A stretch of DNA of 64,000 bases from Methylobacillus arboreus (GTDB taxonomy: Bacteria > Pseudomonadota > Gammaproteobacteria > Burkholderiales > Methylophilaceae), in contig NZ_JAJAVC010000003.1 of assembly GCF_020532725.1 (NCBI RefSeq), positions 868,001 to 932,000 on the forward strand, given 5' to 3'. Numbering within the stretch: the stretch's first letter is position 1; each line of letters begins with the position of its first letter. A model generated the notes under the pieces. The model saw nothing but the letters and a program-made list of their open reading frames with translations. It was not told the origin of the DNA and did no database searches. The translations under genes and the position numbers were made by a program. Below are positions 1 to 9,274 of the stretch, one piece after another.

Positions 1-3000
1 AAGCATGGTCCTCGGCCTCTCTTGCAAATTGTCCCAGATAGGAAAAATTCAGGCTCAATCTCTCGCTGGCCAATACATCCAATCCCGCATCCAGCACCAA
101 AGCCTCACGGCGTACCGGTGTGCCGGCAATGCCGAACGCACCTCCTTCAGCGAAGGCCAGCCTGGCGCGCTCGTCAGTATCTCCTGCTGCCCGGCGCCAG
201 CCAAGCGAACCACGCAATATCGTGGTGACACCATCTCCTATGCCAAGCTGATATGCCGCTCTCGTACCCAGGGTCGTGAAAGTGGTGTTGGTACTCTGGC
301 TACGGCCATCGAGGGCAGCCCCGTCTTTCTCATGAAAACCATCTGTGTGCAAATTGGCATGAGCCAGCGAAGCAAACGGCTCAAGGGAAAGGCGTCCCGC
401 ATCCACCCGGTAGCCCAGGTCGGCGAATCCCTGAAGGGTTCGGCCGTCGTAATCCGCCCTACTATTGGCCGAAAGTCCAGGGAAAACCACGTTACGGCGC
501 GTATCGATGTCATGCCAGCTATGGGCAGCGCCAAGCCTGAGGCTGAGCTTGTCCCATTCCGCGCCGCCATATATCCCAAGATGGTAGCTGCGTACATTGG
601 CAGACGATCGCCTGCCTCCCACATCCTGGCTGCTGTCGGTGTAACCTGCCAGCACCCCTGCACGCCAGCGCTCCCCAACCTGGGCATCAGCGCCGAAAAG
701 CACTCCGCCCACGCGCCGGCTCAACCTGGCGGCATCGTTGGTGCCGCTGTCATGGCCCCAGTTGCCAATAGCCTGCGTCCAGGCTGTATAGCGTTCGTTT
801 TCCACATTGCCTGCATTGCTGGCTGCCGCTACGGAACCGAAAGACTGCCGGACGCGATCAATGGCGGCATTGCGTATAAAACGGCTGTCCTCGATGATGG
901 TGTTGCGCGCAGATACATGAATTTCGCCCGAGAGTTGATCGAACGCGGCGGCGCTGTCCTGCTGCTGCAGGGCGGCGTCGATAAAACGGTTGCTGCCGGC
1001 CGCGAGCAAGGCCCCACCGAGCACCGCCCGCTGGTTGCGCGTCAGGCCGGTCTGAACGCTGTCCACCGCCGCCTGGTTGATAGACAGGCTGACTTCGACG
1101 CTGTCGCTGTTATAGAAGGTATCCAGGCTGACGAGGCCGCCACCGGTCCAGGAACTGGAAACGAACGGGGTGCCCAGCGTGCCGTCCGTGCTCAATATGG
1201 TGTAGCGATGATTGAGCAGGTAGCCGCCGCTGCCATTTTCCTGGGTGACTTGCAGGCTGATGCCTCCTAGGTTTGACACACCAGTATCCGTGATATGCAC
1301 CAGATCAGACTGGCCTGCTGCGTTGACCTCGGCAACATAGGTACCGCTGAAACCCGCGACCGATGCATAAGTCTGGGTACCGACCGAGTTGCCTGGGCCG
1401 ATGGTACCATTGCCGCTCAATGCCCCACTGAATATGAAGTTGCCGCCCAGCATGGCGCCATCATTCACTTCGGCATTGCCATCGACCAGGATCGGTGCTG
1501 CTGCCGTTCCTCCATAGGTGACTGCACCCTGGGTGAGGAGCACATCGCCTGTGATATTCGTTGCCGACGTGCGGCTGAACAGAACCACCGAGTCCTGGAC
1601 TGACAGCCCATTGCTCAAGGTTGTCGCGCCAGCGAACGAGAGCATGCTGCCGTTTGCATTCACGGTTCCCAATATGGAAGCATCGCCATTGAACAGCAAG
1701 GCAGACTGGCTATTGAGATTGACCTCCCCGCCGATGCTGGTGGTATCGCTGTTGAACACCAATTCGGTATTACCGCTGCCGGCAACTCCGCCTGCCACAT
1801 TGGTGGTTGCGCCGTTGAACTGCAACTGGGCATGGCCGTCGGCGCTCACGTTGCTGCCGATATCGGTGTCGCCATTGAAAGCGAAGCTGGCGCCTTGGCT
1901 GGCGACGGTCTGGGCAATGGTGGTAGTCCCGTCGAAACGCACGCTGGAGCCAGTACCGGCAACAACACCGCCCCCGATATCCGCACCGTTGGTAAAGGCT
2001 ATGGTCGCACCCTCTCCTCCGCTGACGTTGCCGTTGATGGGGCCGCCATCCGTATTGATCAAGGTAGCGCCGTCTCCGGCCGCGACATCGTGAATGCCCC
2101 GCACGATGCCTATCCACTGCGCTCCCGCGCCGACGGTGAAGTTAGTCACCCCGCTGCGGCCGTCCTCCAGGCGGTCGAGGTCCACAATGTCGCCATTGGA
2201 AACCGAGCCATTAGCCAAGGTTAGGTTGACGATGCCATCCATGCCGAATTCGTTGCGGTTGACCTGCAGCAGGATGCCGTTGTTCTGGGTCAGGCTGGCG
2301 CCTGCCCCTACCAGAATATCCTGCACCTGGCCTGCCTCGCTCAAGTCAGAAAGGATGGAAGCGTCTCCGGCATTGACGATGGTATCGCTCAAGCTCGCAC
2401 TGGCGTTGTTCACCAAATGAATGCCGGGCCCTTGCTGCGAGGTCAAGCTGGAACCACTTATTTCAAGCCGGCCTCCGGCTGAGGCAAAAGCCGCCGCGAC
2501 ATTGGCGCCGGATGTGACTACCAGTGAGTCTTGCAGCTGTACCAAGCCATCCAATACCGCCGAGACGCCATATGCATTCTCGCCGGAGGTCGCAATACTG
2601 CCCGCCTCGAACACCACCGTGCCGCCAGGGCCGTCACCCCAGCCTGCCGACGCGCCGAAGGCACGGGCACCGCTGGTTTCGACAACGAGGCCGCTGACGC
2701 TGATCAACGATTGCACGCCGCTGGCCTGGATGCCAACCGCATCATCGCCAAGCGTGCTGATGGAGCCGCCAGACAAATCAATATACCCGCCATTGTAGGC
2801 ATACAGCCCCCGGCCAACACTGCCGCTAGTCGTGATTGCCACGCCGCTAGCCTCGATCAAACTGCCGTTATTCTGCGCAAACAAGCCATAGGAGTTATGA
2901 CCTTCAGTCGAGATACTTCCCCCGTTGATATCCACCGTGGTTTCCTGGCCGTTAAAAGCTCCGCTGGTCGCCGCCCATGCCTGTACCGCATGGGAGTTTT

Positions 3001-4867
3001 CCCCTGTTGTGGATACTTTTACACCATCAGCAATAGCGCTCCCTCCCATATCCGCGCGTATGCCGAAGGTACGGTTGGCGCCAGTCATGCGTATCTCCCC
3101 TCCTTCGAGAACGACGCTAGCCCCTTGTGATGCTGCCGCCCCGACAGGCGCATCGCTGCCGTTGGTGCCCGTACCTTCTACGGTCACCACAGTGTCGATC
3201 GCGACGATGCTGGAACCTGCTCCCGTCGCATTCAATCCTCGTCCGTACGCGCCGGTGTTGCTCTGCTTGACTGTCTCATTCTCCAGATATATTTCGCCGC
3301 CGTTGCTCGCATGCGCTCCGTAAGCCCGGTTGCCTGCTACATTAATGCTGGTATCGCTGGCCTCCACCAAGCTGCCGCTCCCGTCGGCGACCAGGCCATG
3401 CGCGGCCTGCCCCTGGGTAGATACGTTGCTGTCATGCAGGCTGACCTGCCCGCCGGTATTGGCGACGGCACCATGCCCGTTGCCCAAGGCTGTCACTGTC
3501 ACCCCGAACCCTTCGTAAGTTCCACCGGAAACAGCCAGCACGGCACTGCCCGTGCCTGCATTGCTTACAGAGCCGCCGGTCATCACAATTCCGCTGGCAT
3601 CGGATTTCACCACGGCGTTTGCGGCGCCATTCACGGTGCCGCTGAAATGGCTTTCCGTCAGCAAGGCAGCTGACCCGCTAACAGCGTTGAGATAACCGTC
3701 CGCCACGTTCCAGCTCCCGCCCAGCGTCGCATCATCCAGCCTGATGTTGCCTCCCACCTGGATAGATGGCCCGTTGCTCCCGCCGGTGGCCGATGCGCCG
3801 TTTTCCAGTTCAACATTGCCGCCGATGCTGACGATATCTGCGCTATCGCCGCTAAAAGTGAAGCTGGCCTGGTTGCCGATGAGGCTGCCGTTAATGACGG
3901 CGCTGCCGGCGAAATCGGTCGAGGCCTGTTCCCCTTCTTTGCCCTCGGCAAGCAAACTCCCCGCGATAGTCGCGCCGGATGCCACTTGCGCATGCGCGCC
4001 CGCATCGACGACGATATCCCCGTCCGTATTATCAATGATTTCCCCATCGGCATAGACTTGCCCGGCCAGCAGGCGCGACCAGTAGGTGTCGAATACGGTT
4101 TCGCCATTGTTCCTGGCCTTGAGGTACATGGCCCAGAATTGCGAAGGTTCACCGTGCGCGGTTTCAGGAGGATTCCAGGAGTAGATCAGCTCGCCGTTGA
4201 AGTAGTACTCGACCAGATTCTGCTCGGGCAGCAACCTCAAATCCAGCGTATTCCAGCCATCATATTTCACCAGGCTTCCTGTTTCGGCCAAGTCGATCCA
4301 ACCGCTGTCACCCCATACCTGCAGGCGGCCGCTGCCGTCCTGATTGTTGAAATGGATGATGGGGAATGCCGCCTCGCTATTGACATATGTACCTTCCGCC
4401 ACAACCGACTCTGGCATTGCGCTCCCCCACATGCCGGTGTTGACATAATCTGTCGCGGTCCCGTTTTGCCAGTCGCCATCAATCCATAAATCACCGCGCA
4501 GGAACGAGGCGCCAGCAGGCACCCCGGTACGCTGGGAATATCCCTGCCAGTTATTGAATGAGTCCGGTGTCGCGGGTGGGTTTATTTCCAGCTTGAGGGC
4601 ATCACGCCCTTGCCATTCGACATTTTGCAAGGCGGGAGAGCCTCCCCTGTCCTGCACCCAGGCGGCAGGATCCATGTCCATGGCGTAAGGCGTATATACC
4701 GCGGGATCGGCCATTGCATTTCCGGCTCCCGTTGCCAAAGCAAGCAGCCCCGGCAGCAATATGCTTACCCCCTGCCCGCCTGTCCGGCCTTGGCTTTGAG
4801 CGATTTCAGAAACAGCCACATACATCTGGCGGACTTTATTCCATATAGTTTTGTAGCCACGATTCAC
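1..4867 (-). CDS. Giant autotransporter adhesin (type Va), C-terminus cut by window edge
   Basis: No in-frame stop was found across the ~1622 visible codons I followed. The GTG start at 4867 is preceded by GGGAGGA (4880-4874). Residues 1-25 form an extended signal peptide region (NRGYKTIWN...VAVSEIAQS), followed by a hydrophobic stretch and a likely cleavage after A53 (NAMA). Residues about 150-260 look like a concanavalin/LamG-type beta sandwich (WNTLDLRL, YYFNGELIYSW). A long passenger follows, rich in Gly, Ser, Asn and Val, with GG/SG turns typical of a right-handed beta-helix. Around residue 1312 is the conserved linker SGEIHVSARN...EDSRF, then about 265 residues of AidA-like beta-barrel, so probably only a few dozen residues are missing beyond base 1. 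It should be exported by Sec, then displayed on the outer membrane as an adhesin. The gene begins 42 bp after an EAL-domain gene on the same strand, so co-transcription is likely. The target of adhesion is unknown. Confidence 0.9.
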   Translation of the reverse strand, partial: MNRGYKTIWNKVRQMYVAVSEIAQSQGRTGGQGVSILLPGLLALATGAGNAMADPAVYTPYAMDMDPAAWVQDRGGSPALQNVEWQGRDALKLEINPPATPDSFNNWQGYSQRTGVPAGASFLRGDLWIDGDWQNGTATDYVNTGMWGSAMPESVVAEGTYVNSEAAFPIIHFNNQDGSGRLQVWGDSGWIDLAETGSLVKYDGWNTLDLRLLPEQNLVEYYFNGELIYSWNPPETAHGEPSQFWAMYLKARNNGETVFDTYWSRLLAGQVYADGEIIDNTDGDIVVDAGAHAQVASGATIAGSLLAEGKEGEQASTDFAGSAVINGSLIGNQASFTFSGDSADIVSIGGNVELENGASATGGSNGPSIQVGGNIRLDDATLGGSWNVADGYLNAVSGSAALLTESHFSGTVNGAANAVVKSDASGIVMTGGSVSNAGTGSAVLAVSGGTYEGFGVTVTALGNGHGAVANTGGQVSLHDSNVSTQGQAAHGLVADGSGSLVEASDTSINVAGNRAYGAHASNGGEIYLENETVKQSNTGAYGRGLNATGAGSSIVAIDTVVTVEGTGTNGSDAPVGAAASQGASVVLEGGEIRMTGANRTFGIRADMGGSAIADGVKVSTTGENSHAVQAWAATSGAFNGQETTVDINGGSISTEGHNSYGLFAQNNGSLIEASGVAITTSGSVGRGLYAYNGGYIDLSGGSISTLGDDAVGIQASGVQSLISVSGLVVETSGARAFGASAGWGDGPGGTVVFEAGSIATSGENAYGVSAVLDGLVQLQDSLVVTSGANVAAAFASAGGRLEISGSSLTSQQGPGIHLVNNASASLSDTIVNAGDASILSDLSEAGQVQDILVGAGASLTQNNGILLQVNRNEFGMDGIVNLTLANGSVSNGDIVDLDRLEDGRSGVTNFTVGAGAQWIGIVRGIHDVAAGDGATLINTDGGPINGNVSGGEGATIAFTNGADIGGGVVAGTGSSVRFDGTTTIAQTVASQGASFAFNGDTDIGSNVSADGHAQLQFNGATTNVAGGVAGSGNTELVFNSDTTSIGGEVNLNSQSALLFNGDASILGTVNANGSMLSFAGATTLSNGLSVQDSVVLFSRTSATNITGDVLLTQGAVTYGGTAAAPILVDGNAEVNDGAMLGGNFIFSGALSGNGTIGPGNSVGTQTYASVAGFSGTYVAEVNAAGQSDLVHITDTGVSNLGGISLQVTQENGSGGYLLNHRYTILSTDGTLGTPFVSSSWTGGGLVSLDTFYNSDSVEVSLSINQAAVDSVQTGLTRNQRAVLGGALLAAGSNRFIDAALQQQDSAAAFDQLSGEIHVSARNTIIEDSRFIRNAAIDRVRQSFGSVAAASNAGNVENERYTAWTQAIGNWGHDSGTNDAARLSRRVGGVLFGADAQVGERWRAGVLAGYTDSSQDVGGRRSSANVRSYHLGIYGGAEWDKLSLRLGAAHSWHDIDTRRNVVFPGLSANSRADYDGRTLQGFADLGYRVDAGRLSLEPFASLAHANLHTDGFHEKDGAALDGRSQSTNTTFTTLGTRAAYQLGIGDGVTTILRGSLGWRRAAGDTDERARLAFAEGGAFGIAGTPVRREALVLDAGLDVLASERLSLNFSYLGQFAREAEDHA

Positions 4868-4873
4868 TGCGAT

Positions 4874-4880
4874 TCCTCCC
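4874..4880 (-). promoter_or_regulatory. Ribosome binding site fixing the GTG start of the autotransporter
   Basis: GGGAGGA lies 6 bases upstream of the GTG at 4867. It supports this non-ATG start, which is also the only start that includes the complete extended signal peptide region. Confidence 0.75.
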
Positions 4881-4909
4881 CTGGTTAATAGAATTGCACT
4901 TGATTTTGT

Positions 4910-6643
4910 TTATTGCCTCCTGGCTTCCTCGAAGGGAACCTTGTCATTGGAAGCAAAGTAAAGATGGGTAACCGGTGGGTAATTCAGGATATTGGTGAAG
5001 GCATCCTCGGGCATGGGCTTATGGAAGTAATAGCCTTGCACGAGATGGCATCCGCTGTTGATCAGCATATTGAGCTGGGCCTTGGTCTCCACGCCTTCGG
5101 CTATTACCCTCAGCCCTAACTGATGCGCAATAGACAAGATGCCATTGGCAATTGCGGCACTATTCCTGTCGGTGGTGATGTCGCGGATAAATGACTTGTC
5201 AATCTTGATACTGTCAATGGGCAGCCGATTGATATAGCAGAGATTAGAATATCCGGTACCGAAGTCATCCAATGAAATATGGACGCCCAGGTTCCTCAAC
5301 TCCGTCATGATGGCGATGACTTTATCGAGATCTCGCAGCAACAGGCTTTCAGTGATTTCAAATTCCAGGCAATCGGCCGGAACCCCTGTTTCCTGCAAGA
5401 TACCTCCCACAATCTCGGGAAAATACTTTTCGTGAAATTGCCTTGCCGAAATATTGACGGCAAGGCGCTCCAGCTTTATACCTTGCGCTTTCCACACGCA
5501 AAACCGCCTGCAGGCTTGGCGCAGCGCCCATATCCCGATAGGCAGGATGAGCCCGTTTTTCTCCGCAATCGGGATGAAATGGTCCGGTGCGATAAATCCT
5601 TTTTCGGGGTGCTGCCAACGCAATAACGCTTCAGCACCAATGATTTTCCCCAAGCTGACATCAATTTGCGGCTGGAAATAAAGAGATAATTCATTACGCT
5701 CCAGGGCGCGATGCAGTGCCGCTTCCAGATAGAGGCGTTCCCGCTCTCCTCCCACTGCCTGCGGAGAATAGATATAGATGCCTTGATTGTCCGGCTCCCG
5801 CCTGGACAACAAGGCAAAGGATGCATTGGATAGCAGTTCGCTGCTATCCTTGCCGTGCCATGGGTAAACCGCAACACCAACGCAGGCGGATAGAATGACC
5901 TCGCCTCCGTCGGTCTGGAACGGCTTGGAAAAAACCTCCCTGATTTCCTTGGAGGCCTTGGAAAGGCCGGCATCCATGTCTCCATGGCTGGTTTGCAATA
6001 CGGCAAACTCATCCTTTTCCAAATGCGCCACAGGCAGTTTGTCATTGAGACGGGCAGCCAACTCGTTGAGCAGGCTATTGGCATTTGCAGCACCCAGCAT
6101 TTCTGCGGTTTGCTCAAAATGGTCAAGCCGCACGACCAGTACGGCAATCTTACGCAGGGGATGCCGTTTTGCGTATGAAATAAATTGGTTAAGGTGCTCT
6201 ATAAAGAGTGCTTTTCCAGGCAAACCAGTTACAGCATCGTAAGGATGCCGGGTATCTTGGAAATATTTTTTATTGTCCTTGCCAGTTTCCGCTTGAAATA
6301 ATTGCCTTGATGACGCCGGATATTGATTGCACGAATCACTGGCAATGCTAACATTGACCCTGGGTCGCCTGGTTCTATCAAGACTACGCTCCCCTTTGCC
6401 ACTTTTGGGCGTGCCATCAAGATGATATCGACTCGGCCAGATTGTTTGCGGAGTCACTCCAAGATGCTCTGCAATCAAGCGCTCATAGCGGGGACATGGA
6501 CTATAAAGAGCATTACTTAATGTCGTTCGCGACAAACCGTAACGCCTGGATAGCTGCTGCAGGTTAGTCTGGGTTTTCCGCACTGCCGCGATGATATCTG
6601 CTCGATGCCAATCTCTGGACATTAATTTTTTTTCATCTTTCAT
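4910..6643 (-). CDS. Ner/Nlp-type HTH fused to degenerate GGDEF and EAL domains (c-di-GMP phosphodiesterase)
   Basis: 577 residues. Residues 9-75 resemble the Mu Ner / Nlp winged-helix family (DWHRADIIAAVRK, LSRRYGLSRTTLSNAL, TPQTIWPSRY). A GGDEF-like domain spans about 130-300, but its signature is EKDEF (209-213), so cyclase activity is unlikely. The EAL domain (about 305-555) keeps EALLRW (338-343), LDDFGTG (458-464), KIDKSF (480-485), AEGVET (515-520) and QGYYF (536-540), so c-di-GMP hydrolysis is plausible. There is no transmembrane segment, so it is cytosolic. It lies just upstream of the autotransporter on the same strand, which suggests c-di-GMP-responsive control of adhesion. M8 is an alternative start; neither start has a strong ribosome site. 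A DNA-binding EAL protein could itself be a regulator whose DNA binding responds to c-di-GMP; that part is inference. Confidence 0.85.
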   Translation of the reverse strand: MKDEKKLMSRDWHRADIIAAVRKTQTNLQQLSRRYGLSRTTLSNALYSPCPRYERLIAEHLGVTPQTIWPSRYHLDGTPKSGKGERSLDRTRRPRVNVSIASDSCNQYPASSRQLFQAETGKDNKKYFQDTRHPYDAVTGLPGKALFIEHLNQFISYAKRHPLRKIAVLVVRLDHFEQTAEMLGAANANSLLNELAARLNDKLPVAHLEKDEFAVLQTSHGDMDAGLSKASKEIREVFSKPFQTDGGEVILSACVGVAVYPWHGKDSSELLSNASFALLSRREPDNQGIYIYSPQAVGGERERLYLEAALHRALERNELSLYFQPQIDVSLGKIIGAEALLRWQHPEKGFIAPDHFIPIAEKNGLILPIGIWALRQACRRFCVWKAQGIKLERLAVNISARQFHEKYFPEIVGGILQETGVPADCLEFEITESLLLRDLDKVIAIMTELRNLGVHISLDDFGTGYSNLCYINRLPIDSIKIDKSFIRDITTDRNSAAIANGILSIAHQLGLRVIAEGVETKAQLNMLINSGCHLVQGYYFHKPMPEDAFTNILNYPPVTHLYFASNDKVPFEEARRQ

Positions 6644-6706
6644 AGCGACTTGTCGTTAAGCTTCTTGATGCCAAACAAATGGAAGATGATCAATTAAAAA
6701 TCATCC

Positions 6707-6735
6707 TAATTCGGATGTCAATATATTAATTCGGA
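6707..6735. promoter_or_regulatory. Direct repeat TAATTCGGA x2, 20-bp period, in the divergent promoter region
   Basis: TAATTCGGA occurs at 6707-6715 and again at 6727-6735, exactly two helical turns apart. It lies in the AT-rich 200-bp gap between the divergent Ner-EAL and CI-like genes. It is a candidate operator for one of the two HTH proteins encoded on either side. Confidence 0.45.
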
Positions 6736-6843
6736 AATATTGTTGAAAAATGGAGGGGATATTGGTTATTTATATCAATAACAAAGGGATTGAAAGCATA
6801 TCCCTGTTATTCAAAATATTATCCGAGTCGTAAAAAATATCGG

Positions 6844-7347
6844 ATGAGTGGGATTGCAAAAAAACTACTCAGGGTCATTGGCAAGCAATCTGCCAAGTCT
6901 TGGGCTGAACAAAATGGCTTGCCTGTTCAGACAGTACATGAATGGATAAAGCACAACAGAATGCCCCGTGGGGCTAATTTCCAGTTGCTAATCAATGCCA
7001 CCGGCATCCCTAAGGATTGGTGGACATCTGATGATGACGCTATCCCCGAGAAATCAATCACTCTCTGCGTCGACTCCCAAACAATATTGCATCGAACAAC
7101 CATTGATAAAATATTACTCAACGGTTGCGCCGAAGCCTGCAGAACAATCTACGGGACAGCCTTCACCAATACGCCTTGCACCACGCAGATCAGCTATATC
7201 GCTGATTGCTACAATGCCTTGACCGCCATAATTGCAGACCAATCCAGTGAATTAAAGGGCTGGAAGCATCTTGGCCACGATGATTTTGTACATTTGATAA
7301 AAATTTCCATTAAACTCGGCAAATTACCCGGCTTTAGAATCGCTTGA
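6844..7347 (+). CDS. Phage CI/Mu-repressor-like HTH protein
   Basis: 167 residues from the ATG at 6844; an in-frame TTG at 6790 would add 18 residues, and neither start has a clear ribosome site. The N-terminal 60 residues form a repressor-type HTH (AKSWAEQNGLPVQTVHEWIKHNRMP, then a second helical unit ending GIPKDWW), as in CI-like repressors that recognise operators near their own gene. The C-terminal ~100 residues, with several Cys, are not recognised and carry no LexA-type Ser-Lys peptidase motif that I can see. The gene is divergent from the Ner-EAL/autotransporter pair, so it may regulate that pair. It could also be a relic of a lost prophage. Confidence 0.6.
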   Translation: MSGIAKKLLRVIGKQSAKSWAEQNGLPVQTVHEWIKHNRMPRGANFQLLINATGIPKDWWTSDDDAIPEKSITLCVDSQTILHRTTIDKILLNGCAEACRTIYGTAFTNTPCTTQISYIADCYNALTAIIADQSSELKGWKHLGHDDFVHLIKISIKLGKLPGFRIA

Positions 7348-7410
7348 ATGATTTATCAACTTATTACCCTATGGCATAAGTAGCTAGGACAGACATTTTT
7401 CTGAATACCT

Positions 7411-8361
7411 ATGAAACTCAACCTCTGGTTACTCATGATTATGTTGCTTGGCAAGCGCGAGCGTGCTTTCAACATCGTGGCCACCACATCGCAATACGGA
7501 GTGCAGAAAATCCTGGCAGTGGACGGCAGCAATGTCTATGGGCAATCGCTGAACCCTGAGGGCGCATTATCGCGCAACGTCATTGCCAGCCCGATCGAGC
7601 GCTTTCCCTATCAGAACATTGTCGTTGAGTATCGCTATTCAGTCGCAGGCAACAACCGCTTCCGCCGCTATACATCGCTGGCCCGGCTGATGCTGGCACT
7701 TCCCATCATCCTCACGCCGATCTACCGCTGGACGGCCAATATCAAGCATTTCCTGGCCAGCACCCTTCTCAACCGCAGGCCGACAGAAACGCGTGAGCGC
7801 TATGAATTGCTCAAATACATTGTGGCGCACAAAGCCGTGTCTGAAACGCCGTTCACGCTCAGCGAACTCATGGGGGAAATGTACGGCTACCTGTGCTTTA
7901 CCCAGGAAGACCGGCTCTGGTATTTACAGAAAATGAAGTACCAACTGGCATCACTCGTGGAAACACGCGATGTGGAACTGACCCCCAAAGGCAGCTACAA
8001 AGTCACTGGCCTGGCTTGGAAAAACTTGAGCGACTTTCAGGAAGAAAACCGCAGGCATCGTGACAGTGCACGCACTCAAGTGGTCATCGCCATGCTGACA
8101 CTGGCAGTCGTGCTGTTTGCCATTTCCAATAGCGGGATTGTGCGCCTGCCTGTCCTGCTGGACCTGCCGGAAGAGGCGCATCAATTAAAAAGTGTTGTGC
8201 AGTCCCACTGGCACTCATTGCTGGAGCCCGAAAAGCCCCAGCTTGATGAGCAACAGGCACTCGATGCCATCATGATGATGCAAACAGAACCGCACACTGT
8301 CGGGCAAGTCATAGCAGTGCCGCCACAGGACAATCCAGCAGCCAAGAACAAGGCGGAGTAA
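7411..8361 (+). CDS. Unrecognised membrane protein
   Basis: 316 residues. I do not recognise the family. Hydrophobic stretches lie at residues 1-14, 89-104 and 222-240, with a soluble, mostly helical region of about 115 residues between the last two. The C-terminal ~75 residues are acidic to neutral and Pro/Gln-rich. The last stretch is a convincing transmembrane helix; the first could be a signal anchor. It stands alone between the CI-like gene and a convergent DUF2059 gene, so context gives no hint of function. The reading frame has normal local composition and no competing long frame. Confidence 0.65.
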   Translation: MKLNLWLLMIMLLGKRERAFNIVATTSQYGVQKILAVDGSNVYGQSLNPEGALSRNVIASPIERFPYQNIVVEYRYSVAGNNRFRRYTSLARLMLALPIILTPIYRWTANIKHFLASTLLNRRPTETRERYELLKYIVAHKAVSETPFTLSELMGEMYGYLCFTQEDRLWYLQKMKYQLASLVETRDVELTPKGSYKVTGLAWKNLSDFQEENRRHRDSARTQVVIAMLTLAVVLFAISNSGIVRLPVLLDLPEEAHQLKSVVQSHWHSLLEPEKPQLDEQQALDAIMMMQTEPHTVGQVIAVPPQDNPAAKNKAE

Positions 8362-8394
8362 CTCGACCGGCTGGCCATCCGCCTGCTTGTATCC

Positions 8395-8892
8395 CTATCT
8401 CACCTGCTTGATACGCTCCACAGCCTCCTGCGCAATCTTTTGATATTGCGGGATGACCTTCTGGTTAAGCTCGTTGGTAAGCTTCAATGACTCAACCCCC
8501 AGCCCAGGCATTTTCTGATTGATGGAACGGCCGATTGGCGATGTATAGAAATTGATCGCCGCCTGCAGCTCTTCCTGCGTGAAAGTCTTACGGTACAAAG
8601 GCAGCACCAGCTTGACGATGGCATCATAGGACAAATGCTCTTGCTGCACCTTCACCGCCTTCTCGCTGGCCTCTTCGGCAATTTTCTTCTGCTGTTCATT
8701 CAACTGCTGGTATTGCAGCGATTGCAGGAAGTTATTCCTCAATGCGTTATCAGCATTGGTGCGCATGCTCTCCAACGCACCCTTGATATTGGAAGCCTCC
8801 ATGAACTTGTATATCAAGTCATCGGAGGGAGTCGCAGCATGGGCACTTCCCAATGTTGCCAACATACAGATGGCGAGCGTTTTCCTTAGCAT
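8395..8892 (-). CDS. DUF2059 family secreted protein
   Basis: 165 residues with a clear signal peptide (MLRKTLAICMLATLGSAHA, cleaved after AHA). The mature part is helical and carries the DUF2059 pattern: LSYDAIVKLVLPLYRKTFTQ, then EELQAAINFYTSPIGRSINQK with the conserved FY.S..G motif. Members are small periplasmic proteins of unknown role, widespread in Proteobacteria. The gene converges with the membrane protein at 7411-8361, and a MITE-like repeat lies upstream. Confidence 0.85.
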   Translation of the reverse strand: MLRKTLAICMLATLGSAHAATPSDDLIYKFMEASNIKGALESMRTNADNALRNNFLQSLQYQQLNEQQKKIAEEASEKAVKVQQEHLSYDAIVKLVLPLYRKTFTQEELQAAINFYTSPIGRSINQKMPGLGVESLKLTNELNQKVIPQYQKIAQEAVERIKQVR

Positions 8893-8947
8893 TTAAATCT
8901 CCTGTCAGAATATGAATTTAGGTGGTGATATGCTGCATAGTGAAGCA

Positions 8948-9203
8948 AGCGCCTGTTCATGATATTTTCATAGGACACGCAAGTTTTAAAACGCAGTCCT
9001 GGGTAATGCTCATTGCCTCACCCAGGACTGCAACAGCGGAGCGGGCACAATTTGGAACCATGCCCTTCGGGTTGCCCTGTCACAGCAGCCGCTGCGGCGT
9101 TGCAAATCCTCGCCGGGCAATAAGCCCGTCTGCGGCTTGCGCCTTGCATCGACCACCCTGACAGGGCAACCTGCCCCATGAAAATATCGTGAACAGGCTC
9201 TTA
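8948..9203. repeat. MITE-like repeat, copy 1 (~255 bp, terminal inverted repeats)
   Basis: The left end GCCTGTTCATGATATTTTCA (from 8951) is inverted at the right end (TGAAAATATCGTGAACAGGC, to about 9199). The interior contains further inverted stretches, for example GGTTGCCCTGTCA against TGACAGGGCAACC. The sequence is clearly related to a second copy at 30658-30930. It has no coding frame of its own and fills most of the 380-bp gap between the DUF2059 and lipoprotein genes. Confidence 0.75.
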
Positions 9204-9274
9204 GATTATCACTTCTTTCATTTCGACAACATTCACATAACAATTTAGGGCAGGCTTCTTAGCAGCCTGCCCCG

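Noticed and set aside
5-3700. Many overlapping plus-strand frames opposite the autotransporter, including a 421-codon one
   Set aside because: They lie on the strand opposite a continuous minus-strand frame with clear autotransporter domains; the codon phase and GC bias explain their length.
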